Under the pieces are notes generated by a model. That model had not been told where the DNA came from and made no database searches. It saw only the letters and a program-made list of their open reading frames with translations. Below are positions 1 through 8,868 of a stretch of DNA of 22,688 nt, piece after piece; within the stretch, counting starts at the first letter, position 1, and every line of letters starts with the position of its first letter. The stretch spans positions 1-22,688 of the forward strand of contig JAPTJF010000663.1 of assembly GCA_029339195.1 (NCBI GenBank), written 5' to 3'. Made by a program: the position numbers and the translations under genes. This stretch comes from Micractinium sp. NFX-FRZ. Taxonomy: Eukaryota; Chlorophyta; Trebouxiophyceae; Chlorellales; Chlorellaceae.

Positions 1-33
1 CTGCCCCACCAGTCGCTGCCCCACCGGCCTGGC

Positions 34-69
34 GACGGTGGCCCCGCCGCCGACGGTGGCCCCGCCGCC
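34..69. repeat. 18-bp tandem duplication
   Basis: GACGGTGGCCCCGCCGCC occurs twice head to tail (34-51 and 52-69). A shorter CTGCCCCACC repeat lies just before it, at 1-10 and 16-25. I see no gene in bases 1-433; the long open frames there are on both strands and have no family resemblance. Confidence 0.8.
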
Positions 70-120
70 GCCACCCGCGGCGAGCAGCGGGGGCCTCTTG
101 CCCGGCACCCGGGTGCTTGA

Positions 121-826
121 AGGCCTCTATGCATGTATTGCGGGTGCATGCGGGTGCCTGACACAGCGGAACGGGCCAGACGGCAGGCTGCGGGCAGCAT
201 GACGCAAACTTGGCAGTGCCTCCAAGGGCGGTTGCGAAGCAAGATATGGTTGTTTCTGGAATATAAGCAGCGGGTACCGAGCCAGCGCGGAGCACCAGCC
301 CAACACGCTTCCCTGCTCTGTTCCTGCGTTGTTCGCACAGCAGGCACCGCATGTCTCCGATACGCGGCGACGCGATCTAACAGAACTTATATTGATGCAT
401 TGAATCCTCCAGACACAGGGGCAGCATTCAGACTTGCTAAATATAATAATAATAACTTGCTGGTCAGTAACAACGTTTGTCAGACCGTCCACACACACTC
501 GCGGACATGAGCTCAGCTTGCAGGACAGCTGTAGGGCCTCTCGCCCGTGCCGGCTGCACCGCGCACCCCTGCGCGCAGCGGCAGGCGCCGCTGGCGGCAG
601 CAGCGGCAGCAGCGGCAGCAACCGCCCCAACAGCCCCAGCAGCAGTGGCAGCAGCCGCTACAAGCTCATCAGCAGCAGCGGCCTGAGCCGCTGCCGCACC
701 AGAAGTCAGAGCCAGACAAAGGCGCTGGGGCTGCCGACCGACGGGGACATTGGCTTTTACGTCCCTGCTGTGGCCTGCTGGCTGCTGTCCACAGCACCTG
801 CGGCGGCCTGGTTGCGGCCGCCCACA
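121..826. other. No supported gene
   Basis: This stretch has long open frames in several phases because of its GC bias, including glutamine-, serine- and alanine-rich readings of the same CAG/GCA-rich DNA at about 590-690. None has a domain. A small AT-rich island of ATA/AAT triplets sits at about 436-455 in otherwise GC-rich DNA. It could hold upstream exons of the coiled-coil scrap at 827-1215, but I cannot define them. Confidence 0.4.
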
Positions 827-1215
827 GCTCTGTCCACCATGAAAGGAACCAAGGACTCCTCGGAGGTGCGCGAGTGGTCTAAGGATGTGTTTGCAGCGTA
901 GCAGGAGGCGGCGGCGGCTGATGTGGCGCATGAGCCGGCTGGCGGCAGCGCCTCCAGCAGCAGCCCTTCCAGCAGCAGCAGCGGCAGCACGCCCAGCCCA
1001 CATGGGCAGGCTGCAGGTGGCTAAGCTCGAGCGGGAGCTGGCCTCAAGCCAGGCCGCGGCGCGCAGCTTCAAAATTCAGCTGGCGGCGACCAAGGGCTGC
1101 CTGAAGGCAGTGAACAAGGCCCAAGAGCAGAAGATTGCAGCTCTGAAGCAGGAGGCAGCCCGGCAGGCTGGCAGCCTGGCAGGCTGGAGGCGGAGCTGCA
1201 GGCCACCAAAGCCAA
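827..1215 (+). pseudogene. Possible decayed or partial coiled-coil gene
   Basis: The segment from 1017, just after a CTGCAG acceptor, reads as a heptad-rich coiled coil (starting VAKLERELASSQAAARS, then KIQLAATKGCLKAVNKAQEQ and KIAALKQEAARQAG). It could follow a short exon ending at 865 (KGTKDSSE before GTGCGC), in phase. Near 1180 the same kind of sequence continues in a different frame (RLEAELQATKAKG) up to a donor-like GTAGGT at 1216. A small internal duplication of GGCAGGCTGG lies at that frame switch. Two readings are possible: a real coiled-coil gene whose last exon I have misplaced, or a copy broken by a frameshift. No start, stop or partner domain was identified, so the function is unknown. 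Confidence 0.3.
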
Positions 1216-2314
1216 AGGTAGGTGCAGGCGCTGCGAGTGGGCGGGAGCTGGCGGAGGGTTGAGCATGCAAGCGAGTGGGGTGGCAGGCGCGCGGGCAGGC
1301 GGGCAGGCATGAGGGGATGCATGCGTTGTCCCAACGCATGCTGCCCTGCCCTGCACAGACGGCACCATGTCGGGCAGAAGCCAGGCAGGCGTCTTGCAGG
1401 CGGACACAATAACTCTTGGCTTCATGCATGCCCTGCAGAGCGGGACACCTTAGCACCCGTCCAGGCGATGCCTGGTGACGTGGTGCCTGCTGGGCTGCCA
1501 CTGCTGTGTGGCAGGAGCATCCATGCGCTGTACAGACCAGCCCTTTGAAGCCTCCACCCCGCGGCGGCGGAAGCCACGCGACGTGACCCGCTGCCAGCCA
1601 GCAGAGCGCACCGCCCGATGGCACACCTGCCCGCTAGTGTGCAGCCCCGAGACTGCGCCTTGAGGCTTGCCCTGTGCCTCCCGGTCCCTCTCTGTGCCCA
1701 CCCCTCCTACCCTGTTTCACCCGCTCTCAGTGCCAGTCCCGCCTCTCTGTTGCACCTGTCTTCCGCTCATGTTGCTGGTAAGCCAGGACCTCAGAATCAG
1801 TCATCACATTACAGGCGGTCTGTCATGGGCAGCACGTTGTGTTGGCGCCGTCAGGGTGAAGAGCAGGGGAGGAGAGGCACACAATGATGGGGAGCAGCTG
1901 CTGCAGGCTGGCGAGTACAAAATACTGAACAGCACCCAGTGCCCATGCTGAGGTTATACCGTTCAACTTGCTCCGTGCATTCAAGCCGAAGCTAGGCCCG
2001 CAGCGGCTGCCGCAAGCATTAGCGGCAGTGGCCAAGCCACTCCTCGTAGCTGCAGAGCACGGGGCTTGGTGCAAAGAATATAGGTGGCATGTAACAGCAT
2101 GAGCCAGGCCGGTGTTGGGAGGCGTGTCACGGGCGTGGCATGGGCAGCATGTGCAAGCACTCCTGCCTTGCCGCCGCACCAGGGCTCTGCTGGAGCACCT
2201 CTCCACACAAGGCGGTGGGTGCCAGCTGCAGCTGGCAGCTCAGACTGCATTCCTCACGAGCATGCTGTGGCAACACGTGCCCCCGACTCCCTCTCACTGC
2301 TGCATGGTGCCCCT
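1216..2314. other. No supported gene
   Basis: I see no convincing exon on either strand. TTACA at 1809-1813 is TGTAA on the minus strand and could be the distant poly(A) signal of the secreted-protein gene that ends at 2315, giving a 3' UTR of about 500 nt. A plus-strand TGTAA lies at about 2090. Confidence 0.4.
1319..1341. repeat. Perfect 10-bp inverted repeat, 3-nt loop
   Basis: GCATGCGTTG (1319-1328) and its exact complement CAACGCATGC (1332-1341) are separated by TCC. No gene is assigned here, so it could be a small hairpin of any origin. Confidence 0.7.
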
Positions 2315-3547
2315 TCACTTCCCGCTCACCACGGTACCTGCCGACGGCGGGGCCGGCAGGTTGCGGTGCCCCGGATCTTGAGAGCCGCTGTCAAGTGCCA
2401 GCGCGCCAGGCGCCGCTGCCGCTGATGGTGCCAGGGGTGGGAAGCAGGCGCCGTAGAGCGCCGCCGCCTGCTCCAGGCTGGGCAGCTGCACGCTGGCTTC
2501 GTGCTGGAAGAAAGGGTGGCGCAGCACACTCTGGAAGCAGGCCAGGTTGAAGGGCGCGAGATTGTCGGCGCAGGCTGTGGTGCAGGTGCCTGTTGGCACT
2601 CCTTCGCCGCAGGCGCCCACGAATGGGGCAGCCTGCAGTGAGGTCGGAGGGCAGCAGGCGTGAGGGTGACGTGGGGTGCGCTGCAAGGTTGCTTGGCTGG
2701 CATGAGGAGTGCCCTATCCTGCGAATTGCATTCAACAATCGCCACAGTCACCCCACGAATTTGCCACAGTCACCCCACGAATTCACGGGCCTCACCAGGC
2801 TCCAAGTCATGTTGGCAAAGCAGCCTGCCGCCGCTGGGAGGAGGGGCCCGTCGGCTGCATGGCATGGGCGTGGAGGGCACAGAGTGCCAATATTGCAAGG
2901 TACATGTTACTGTAAAGTGAGGACTAGCTGCTCCAGAACCAAGACAGTGTGATCACTGCGGACTGGGCGTTCCCGTCAGCCAATGGACGTAGGACCAGGG
3001 TAGGGGTTTAAAACCCTAAACCCAACCTCCAAGCGCACACGCGTCGCACCTTGCCTCGACAGCAGCGTGGCGGAGGCTGCGGGCCCCTCTGCTATGGCAC
3101 GCGTGCCGTCTGTGCAGAGGCATGTGGCCCTTGGAAGGCCACCATCAACATCCAGAGGAAAGGTGTATCCCTCAAAAGCCACTGCAGGGATAGTAAAAGC
3201 AAGAACCAGTCAGCGGGCGGGCGGGCGGGCGGGCGGGCAAGGACGGCGGAGCGGCAGTGGTGCTCAAGCCGAGCGCAGGTCTCAGCCACCGCATTTTCGC
3301 TGTTTGGCATATATGAACACCACGTATCGCCGCAAATGCGTGCAAGCGGAGGGGTGGGCCTTCCCACCGTCACCGCTCCCATAGTCCGTCGCTTACGGCT
3401 TTCAATGTCGGCACAAGTCGATGGCCCAATGCAGCTCAGGAGCACGCCACCTTCCGAGTCTAGCCGGCTGCCCGTGAGGGCCGCGCTGGCTGACCGAAGG
3501 GTCAGCAGGAGCACCGGCAGCCAGCGCAAGGAGAATCGTGTAGCCAT
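2315..3547 (-). CDS. Small secreted cysteine-rich protein
   Basis: Four exons join in phase: 3547-3397, 3109-3050, 2854-2796 and 2632-2315, encoding 195 aa. Introns start GTAAGC, GTGCGA and GTGAGG and all end in AG. The ATG at 3547 is followed by a clear signal peptide (MATRFSLRWLPVLLLTLRSA, cleavage expected near residue 22). The mature part has eight cysteines (about C39, C45, C82, C98, C107, C111, C122, C153), an even number that would suit disulfides in the secretory pathway. It has one N-glycosylation sequon (N85-M-T87). The C-terminal 40 residues are Ala/Pro/Ser-rich and have no hydrophobic GPI-type tail. I recognise no family; C-x3-C spacing around 107-111 is seen in many algal secreted proteins, which is only suggestive. 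Its start lies about 160 nt past the likely PEX11 poly(A) signal, on the same strand. The exon chain is inferred from splice signals and phase. Confidence 0.55.
2741..2783. repeat. 22-bp tandem duplication in an intron
   Basis: GCCACAGTCACCCCACGAATT occurs at 2741-2761 and again, unchanged, at 2763-2783. It lies in the last intron of the secreted-protein gene. Perfect identity suggests a recent event. Confidence 0.85.
3001..3023. promoter_or_regulatory. Telomere-like box (interstitial)
   Basis: The sequence contains AAACCCTAAACCC (3011-3023), less than two units of the plant/green-algal telomere repeat (TTTAGGG on the other strand), preceded by an opposed GGGGTTT. Short teloboxes are known promoter elements in plants. 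Here it falls in intron 2 of the secreted-protein gene, about 20 nt from a CCAAT motif (about 2979). It may be a regulatory site or a repair footprint; no function is shown by the sequence. Confidence 0.35.
3214..3238. repeat. (CGGG)6 microsatellite
   Basis: Six consecutive CGGG units lie in intron 1 of the secreted-protein gene. Confidence 0.85.
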
Positions 3548-4078
3548 GATTTCATGGGAAGAGTTGCAAGCGAAAGCACAACTGCAAAGGTGCCCGCAAC
3601 CGCGCAATTGGGCTGAGGCTTGACTAATGCCGCCCTCGCCCGCGGCTATTCAGCTTCTGCACCCTGGCAGCGTGCGCTGTGCATGCACGATCGATCGCTA
3701 ACGTTACACAAATGGGTAGAGGTGTGGGCTGAGGTGGCACGCACTAAGGAATGGGAGGGGACGCAGGGAAGCAGAGGGGGCGCTGCCGGGCGCTGGGAAA
3801 ACTGGCAGGCGTGTGCTATCTCGCTGAGTCTTCAAGACAGATAATTCGCAAAACGCTATGGGAGTGAGTGGTACACGCGGGAAGCAGGGCAATGGGGGTG
3901 CAAAATCCAGGTATTTTGTTGTATCATGGGCCTCACAGGCCACAGTCAGTCCCGTTGAAGCAGGAGGCAGAGGGGCGTTTGTACACTGTGCTGGTGCCCG
4001 GCTGGGCAGCGGCCTTCCCAGCAATGCGGCAGCCATCCAGCCGCACGCTGGGTGCACCAGAGCCCTGCTCCATCTGCC
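3548..4078. other. PEX11 3' UTR and promoter of the secreted-protein gene
   Basis: This interval between two tandem minus-strand genes has no supported exon. The part above 3704 is probably PEX11 3' UTR. The part below should hold the start site of the secreted-protein gene. I see no TATA box that I would defend. Confidence 0.4.
3704..3708 (-). terminator. Poly(A) signal TGTAA, probable PEX11 3' end
   Basis: TTACA on the plus strand reads TGTAA on the minus strand, the usual green-algal poly(A) signal. It is the first one I see downstream of the PEX11 stop at 4079, giving a 3' UTR of about 380-390 nt. It leaves about 150 nt before the ATG of the next minus-strand gene at 3547. Confidence 0.4.
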
Positions 4079-6783
4079 TCATGCCGTCTTGAGCGCGGCG
4101 GGGCGGGGCGGGGGTGCGGGCTTGGCGCCGCGCCCTCCAAAGCCCCAGCCAGAGAACAGGGGTGAGGGCATGGAGGGGTACTGCACAGGCAGTCGGGCGG
4201 GGCAAGGAGGTGTGAGCTGGTGCTGGTGCTGAGACAGGAGGGGGAGCTTGCTCCCGGCCTCCCACACTCTGCAGCGTGAGCTGGTGCTGGTGCTCAGTCA
4301 GCAGAAGGAGCTTGCTCCCGGCCTCCCACATTCTGCAGCGTGAGCTGGTGCTGGTGCTGAAACAGGACAGGGGGCTTGCTCAGGCCTCCTGAGTATGCAG
4401 CGCCTCCCCACTTCCACCCACAGCCCCTCACGCCCGCGCCCGTGCCCCAGCGGATCCAACACCAGCCCCCCCTGTTGCCCTCAACGGCACCCAGCCGCGG
4501 CGTGCCTAGGCTCACCAGCATGTAGCAGTTCATTAGGGAGGCAATGATACCCAGCGCCCCCACCGTGCGCGGCTTCCAGGGGCGCAGCTCCAGCAGGCCC
4601 ATGGCCAGCGCCGCCTGCAGCGGGAACCGTGTTGACCAAGTCAGCCAAGGAATGGATACTGTATGCCGGGAGAAAGCCGGCGCAGGGCAGGGTGGCGTCA
4701 CCAGCTCCATGGCCAGCGCTGCATGCAGCGACAGGTGGGTAGATGCCCAGGCACGACACTGGCAGCGCAGGAGGGCAGGGCATGCTGCTCTGGCAAGGTG
4801 TACCTGAAGCACCACATGGGACATCTGAGCAGGCCCACCAGGCTCTGCCTGGCCTGCCTCTTGCCGCGCAACCTGCGTGGCCTGCCTCTGGCCGCCCAAC
4901 TGACCCATTGCTGCACACATATGAGCACATGCACAAAGCCTCGGCACCCGGCCAGACTGCCCAGGGTGGTCGCACCCAGCTGTCTCTGGCGATGCTCGGC
5001 TGTCTGACTAGACCGCCTGCTTCCACTCTGCCTGCCACCCACCTGGAAGAGGGCGTGCACCAGCACGAGCAGGCGCTTGTTCATCTCGGGCCGCATCTTG
5101 TCCAGCCGCGCATTGTACTCCTCAGCGCTCTCGCCCGCCCGCCGCGCCGCCAGCGCTGCAGTAGATGAAGGGGTGTATGGTGTGAGGGGGGCAGGAGCGC
5201 TGGCTGGCAAGCAGGGAATGCTTGGCGTTGACCTGCCTCTCAGGTCTACTCCAGCTTGGCGCGCCAGACATGGCTCACCAGCCTGGCACCCCACCCGCCC
5301 GTCTGACTGCCACCTCACCTGCCAGCTCGTACAGCTCCAGCACAATGGTGCACAGGCTGCCCCCAAACCAGCCGTACAGCGACGCCTTCTGCGCGCGGTT
5401 GGTCAGCGCCTTGTTGTCCATCAGGCCCGCCTGACGGGGGGAGGAGCAGGGCGGGGGTTGGGGAGGCGGGAGGGGAAGGTCAGGTCAGTCAGAGGCCGGC
5501 AGGGGCAGCGTGGCAGCACAAGCGGGCCGTGGCCAGCATCCACATGGCAGGCAGAAGTACAAAGGCAGAAGCACCGGCTGCGGCCTGCACCATCCCCTCT
5601 TCCACCCCCAGTGCCAACCCATTGCCCACAGCCTGGACCCACCTGCTGCACCCACACCACGTGGTCGGCCCCAAAGTAGATGCTCATGAGCAGCGGCTTG
5701 AGCTTGATCAGCACCTCCACCCACACGGGCCGCCCGCCGCCCACCAGCCCTGGGCTCTGAATGAGCGGCGACAGCGTCTCCAGGGGCTGCAGCAGAAGAG
5801 CGACGGGAGAAGGACCAAGCGCACGCGAAATGAGGTAGGGGCGAAAGGGGCAGCACGAAGGGGCCTTGGCAGCCAAAGAGGGGTAGGGCTGGGAAGGATG
5901 GGCAGCACCGACCATGGCCGCGGTGCACCCTTCTCCCTGCCGCCCGCCCTACATGTGTGTGGGCACGCAGTACGTGGGTGCTAAGCACCCACGTACTGCC
6001 CATTCTCCAGGCGCGCTGCCCCTTGGTGCGAAGGGCCGCGCCGTGCAAGCCCGCACCGCCACATGGTGCAGCACCCAACGACGGCTCTAACGCCCAGCTT
6101 GCTGCACTAGTAGGGGCCTTCATGGTGCAGACAGAAACCAAGCCTACCTCCCACCCGTCTACTTACCTTCATGATGCGAAAGACCTTGCGTGCGGTGGCC
6201 ACAGACGCCTGCACCTTCTTCACATTGCCCGGCTGCCCCGCCGCCACAAACATGGCGGCATACTGCACAGGCAGAGAGGCCCAGACATGCCAGGCAGCGA
6301 AATGTGAGTGCATGAGTTGGGAGAATAGAGGGCTGGAGAGGGTCAATGTGCGTAAACAGGCAGCAGCGACGCGGGCGGGAGAGCCGGCAGAAGTGCACAG
6401 CCAAGCGCCGACGTGGCAGCAATGGGAGGCAGGCGGGGCAACAACCACACCTGCACTGCCGCCAGCAGCTTGTCACGCCCGTCTGATTTGTCCAGGAACT
6501 GATTCAGCGCCTGCAGAGGAGGAGGCCAGACGACAGCAGACGCCTCTTCTTGAGCGGCGGCGGCAACGGCGGCGGCAACCTGGGCTCGTCGGAGCGTCCT
6601 CCCGCCTTGCCATCCAGTGCGCTGAGCGCCTCACCAAGCGCCTCCTGCCCTCCATGCGCCCACAAACAAAAGCAGAGGCGATTCCTCAACTCGCCCCCTC
6701 CGTCTCCAGCTTCCGCAGCCCTACTTGCGGGGCTCCAACGCATTGCGGCTCACCTTGAGGTGCGTCTTGAGGTCGTTCGCCAT
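4079..6783 (-). CDS. PEX11: Peroxisomal membrane protein PEX11
   Basis: PEX11 proteins sit in the peroxisomal membrane, bend it with an amphipathic helix, and promote peroxisome elongation and division. Eight exons join in phase: 6783-6754, 6510-6451, 6262-6167, 5786-5643, 5430-5319, 5155-5043, 4614-4516 and 4180-4079, giving 251 aa, a normal length for the family. The N-terminus MANDLKTHLK, ALNQFLDKSDGRDKLLAAVQ then YAAMF is the characteristic family start. The typical PEX11 C-terminal segment (GLLELRPWKP, then LGIIASLMNCYML) lies in exon 7. A charged segment (about residues 134-155, LDKMRPEMNKR) lies in exon 6. The last exon adds a Pro/Gly-rich tail, YPSMPSPLFSGWGF to PAALKTA. Donors are GTGAGC, GTGTGG, GTAAGT, GTGGGT, GTGAGG, GTGGGT and GTGAGC. 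The last intron contains a 64-bp minisatellite and the one before it carries a copy of the start of exon 7. The gene is divergent from the ankyrin gene. The tail exon is the least certain part. Confidence 0.88.
4212..4401. repeat. 64-bp minisatellite, 3 copies, in the last PEX11 intron
   Basis: Copies lie at 4212-4275, 4276-4339 and 4340-4401 (64, 64 and 62 bp), each starting GTGAGCTGGTGCTGGTGCT and ending CTGCAGC or ATGCAGC. They fill more than half of the 335-nt intron 4515-4181. On the transcribed strand each copy carries AG dinucleotides that look like acceptors; copy 3 even has a TTTCAG. Confidence 0.93.
4702..4727 (-). repeat. Degenerate copy of the start of PEX11 exon 7
   Basis: Read on the minus strand, CTGCATGCAGCGCTGGCC followed by ATGG repeats the acceptor and first codons of exon 7 (CTGCAGGCGGCGCTGGCC then ATGG), 108 bp upstream of it. 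It is followed by AGCTGGTGACG, so it could be skipped, used as a decoy acceptor, or used as a tiny exon. Confidence 0.6.
4845..4900. repeat. 28-bp tandem duplication in PEX11 intron 6
   Basis: Segments 4845-4872 and 4873-4900 match at 25 of 28 positions (core GGCCTGCCTCT). Confidence 0.8.
5967..5999. repeat. Perfect 15-bp inverted repeat with 3-nt loop in PEX11 intron 3
   Basis: GCAGTACGTGGGTGC (5967-5981), spacer TAA, then its exact complement GCACCCACGTACTGC (5985-5999). It would form a strong hairpin in the PEX11 pre-mRNA and also presents the ACGTGG core in both orientations. Confidence 0.9.
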
Positions 6784-7055
6784 CGCGCGCTGCTTCCGAC
6801 ACCCGGAACTAGGCGAGGCTCTCTGGTTGCGCTCGAACACCGGAATTGCAACGAAATGGGCAGCTGGGCCGTCTGACGCCCAAATTTCAACTCAGCTGCA
6901 AAAGCTGACTAGGCCCACCGGCTGCCGCAGCAGAGCGCAGCACAGAATGTGAATGCCCGGCGGGGGACCGGGTTTCAGAACAGTGCTTCATCCAAGGCAA
7001 CCTTCTTTGCCCACCGCCGCCGCCGCACTGCATTTTTTTGCTCGGGACCGTCGTC
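6784..7055. promoter_or_regulatory. Divergent promoter region PEX11 / ankyrin gene
   Basis: Only 272 bp separate the two start codons (PEX11 on minus at 6783, ankyrin gene on plus at 7056), so both 5' UTRs and core promoters must share this space. I found no clear TATA box. Confidence 0.55.
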
Positions 7056-8354
7056 ATGGGCCGCCCTTTTGAGGCCGTGAGCTCCCCTCGTGCTGAGGAG
7101 ACTGAAAGCAGCTCAGATGACGAGGGCTGGGTAGAGGAGCAGGACAACTCTGAGTGGGAAGACCCTTCTGGCGGTGTCCTGTCCAGGAAAGCCCTGCTTT
7201 GACTTTGTGGGGGTGCATGACGGCAATCTGGGTCAAGCAGGGAGCGCGGCGCAACTGCGCCGCCACTTTGATGCTGCCCTGCCGCCGCCGCTTTGCTGCC
7301 GCCCCGCCTGCCCACCTCACTCATCTGCCTGCTTCTGCCGCCGGCTCTGCAGGGTATTTGAGGCAGCAGAGAGCGGCGATGCCGATGAGCTGGCAGACCT
7401 CCTGGCAGAGCTGGAGGTGTCTATCGACACGCGGGTGAGCGCGTGCAGGCAGCCTTGTGGCATTTGCTGGGTGCTGCCGCCGTCGGCCTAGACCTCAATC
7501 GCCCGCCGCTGGCCACAGCTCAAAGCAAGCACCCACCAAATGCTATGCACCCGTGCAGGGAGTGGACAGCGACACACCGCTGCACCTGGCCTCGCTGTAT
7601 GGGCACACCGAGTGCGTGCGGCTGCTGCTGAACAAGGGGGCGCGTGCTGATGTGGCGGACGCTGACGGGGCGCTGCCGCTGCATGATGCGGCGGCAGGCG
7701 GCTACACAGCCATTTGTGAGATGCTGCTGGACGCTGCCCCCGGCTGCATCGACCGCGGCGATAGCGAGGGTGCGCACTGCTGCCCCACATTGCCCCACGC
7801 GCACATGCCTGCGTGCTTGCAGCCTCCATTCTATTGTGCCGCTGCCCGCCTGGCCAGCTCGTGTGCTCTACCTGTGGAACATGTGCAGCTCAATATGGCT
7901 GCATGCCAGGCCTGGCCTCGCCTGCCCGCTCCCCAACCCTGCTGCTGCCTGGTCGCCAGCCTTGCCGCTGCCTGCACAGTCGCCCACCAATCACGAGTGT
8001 TGCACTTCTAAGTAGCGGCCTACGCACTCCCAACAGCCTGCACCGCAGCCACCGGGGCCCGATGCACCTCCCCTTGTCACATCACTGCCACTGCAACCCA
8101 CTGCTGCACCTGCAGGCGACACGCCGCTGCACAACGCTGCGCGCGGGGCTCATGAGGAGGTGGTGGCGCTGCTGGTGGCACGCGGCGCCGACCCAGCCCT
8201 GCAGAATGACGAGTTCAAGACGCCGGCACAGATTGCGGAGCGGGGGTCACGGGTGCGGGAGCTGCTGGAGGAGGCGACGCGAGCGGCGACCGCCGCTGCC
8301 GCAGCCGCAGCAGCGCAGCCAGAGGCTGCGCCGCCAGCTGCCGAGGTGGCCTGA
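7056..8354 (+). CDS. Ankyrin-repeat protein with acidic N-terminus
   Basis: Four exons join in phase: 7056-7153, 7353-7434, 7559-7769 and 8116-8354, giving 209 aa. Residues 1-33 are acidic and serine-rich (ETESSSDDEGWVEEQDNSE). From about residue 34 an ankyrin domain follows: VFEAAESGDADELADLLAEL; then DTPLHLASLYGHTECVRLLL with NKGARADVAD; then LPLHDAAAGGYTAICEMLLD; then DTPLHNAARGAHEEVVALLV with ARGADPALQND; and a last partial repeat, KTPAQIAERGSRVRELLEEA. The tail is Ala/Pro-rich (about 186-209). Ankyrin repeats bind partner proteins; no catalytic or membrane segment is seen, so it is probably a soluble adaptor of unknown partner. Exons 2-4 are solid. The end of exon 1 (donor GTGGGA at 7154) was chosen because it is the only GT donor I would accept that gives the needed phase. 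The following intron is open in one frame, so an alternative first exon is possible. Confidence 0.8.
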
Positions 8355-8699
8355 CGTGGGCCTGATGTACTGTACTCTTGACCAAGGGCTGCCTTGCCCC
8401 GCCAGACATGCTGATGACTGCTGACTTGTCCCTTCTCCTGCTGCTGCCACCGCACTTGCGCTCGATTCATTTGATACCCCTGCTGCACCCTCTCCACAAC
8501 AGCCCTGTTGTGCTTGCAAGGTTACTGACAGTGGCAGAAGGTCACAAAGGGCTGATTTATAAGTGTACACGCTGATCAGTCTACGGCAAGAGGGCGGGAC
8601 AAGGGCAGTACATGAGCATGGCAGCACAAAAGTGGCGTGGCAGATCGGGCATGCAGATGCAAGCGGATGCAGCTGTGGAACTCAAAGGCTCTCAAGAGG
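8355..8699. other. Convergent 3' region, no gene
   Basis: This lies between the ankyrin stop and the ENT poly(A) signal. It should hold the ankyrin 3' UTR. I found no TGTAA on the plus strand here, so its poly(A) site is undefined. Confidence 0.4.
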
Positions 8700-8704
8700 T
8701 TACA
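8700..8704 (-). terminator. Poly(A) signal TGTAA of the ENT gene
   Basis: TTACA on the plus strand is TGTAA for the minus-strand ENT transcript, 165 nt past its stop codon. Confidence 0.55.
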
Positions 8705-8762
8705 ATGCTATGCAGCACGGGCGCTGCGCGTGGCTCTGGGTGCAGCTTTGCGCCCGTCCCGG

Positions 8763-8830
8763 CGGCGGCTCTACTCTGGGGCCTCCCCTGTCTTCGTTTC
8801 CGGCGGCTCTATTCTGGGGCCTCCTCTTGA
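8763..8830. repeat. 38-bp tandem duplication in the ENT 3' UTR
   Basis: CGGCGGCTCTACTCTGGGG starts one copy at 8763. The second starts at 8801 with a single mismatch over the first 24 bp, then diverges. It lies between the ENT stop and its poly(A) signal. Confidence 0.8.
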
Positions 8831-8868
8831 TTTTTGGGATGCTAGGGCTTTATGCAAGCTGTTGCCAG

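Noticed and set aside
464..1072. 202-aa open frame on the minus strand, Ala-rich
   Set aside because: Its composition only mirrors the CAG/GCA-rich opposite strand. It has no domain, and a coiled-coil reading exists on the plus strand.
3001..3023. Telomere or chromosome end
   Set aside because: There are fewer than two repeat units and it is surrounded by ordinary genes.
7174..7350. Open frame in ankyrin intron 1 (FDFVGVHDGNLGQAG...)
   Set aside because: It looks somewhat coding but cannot be joined to exon 1 without a 13-nt or otherwise impossible intron. Kept as an uncertainty in the exon 1 model.
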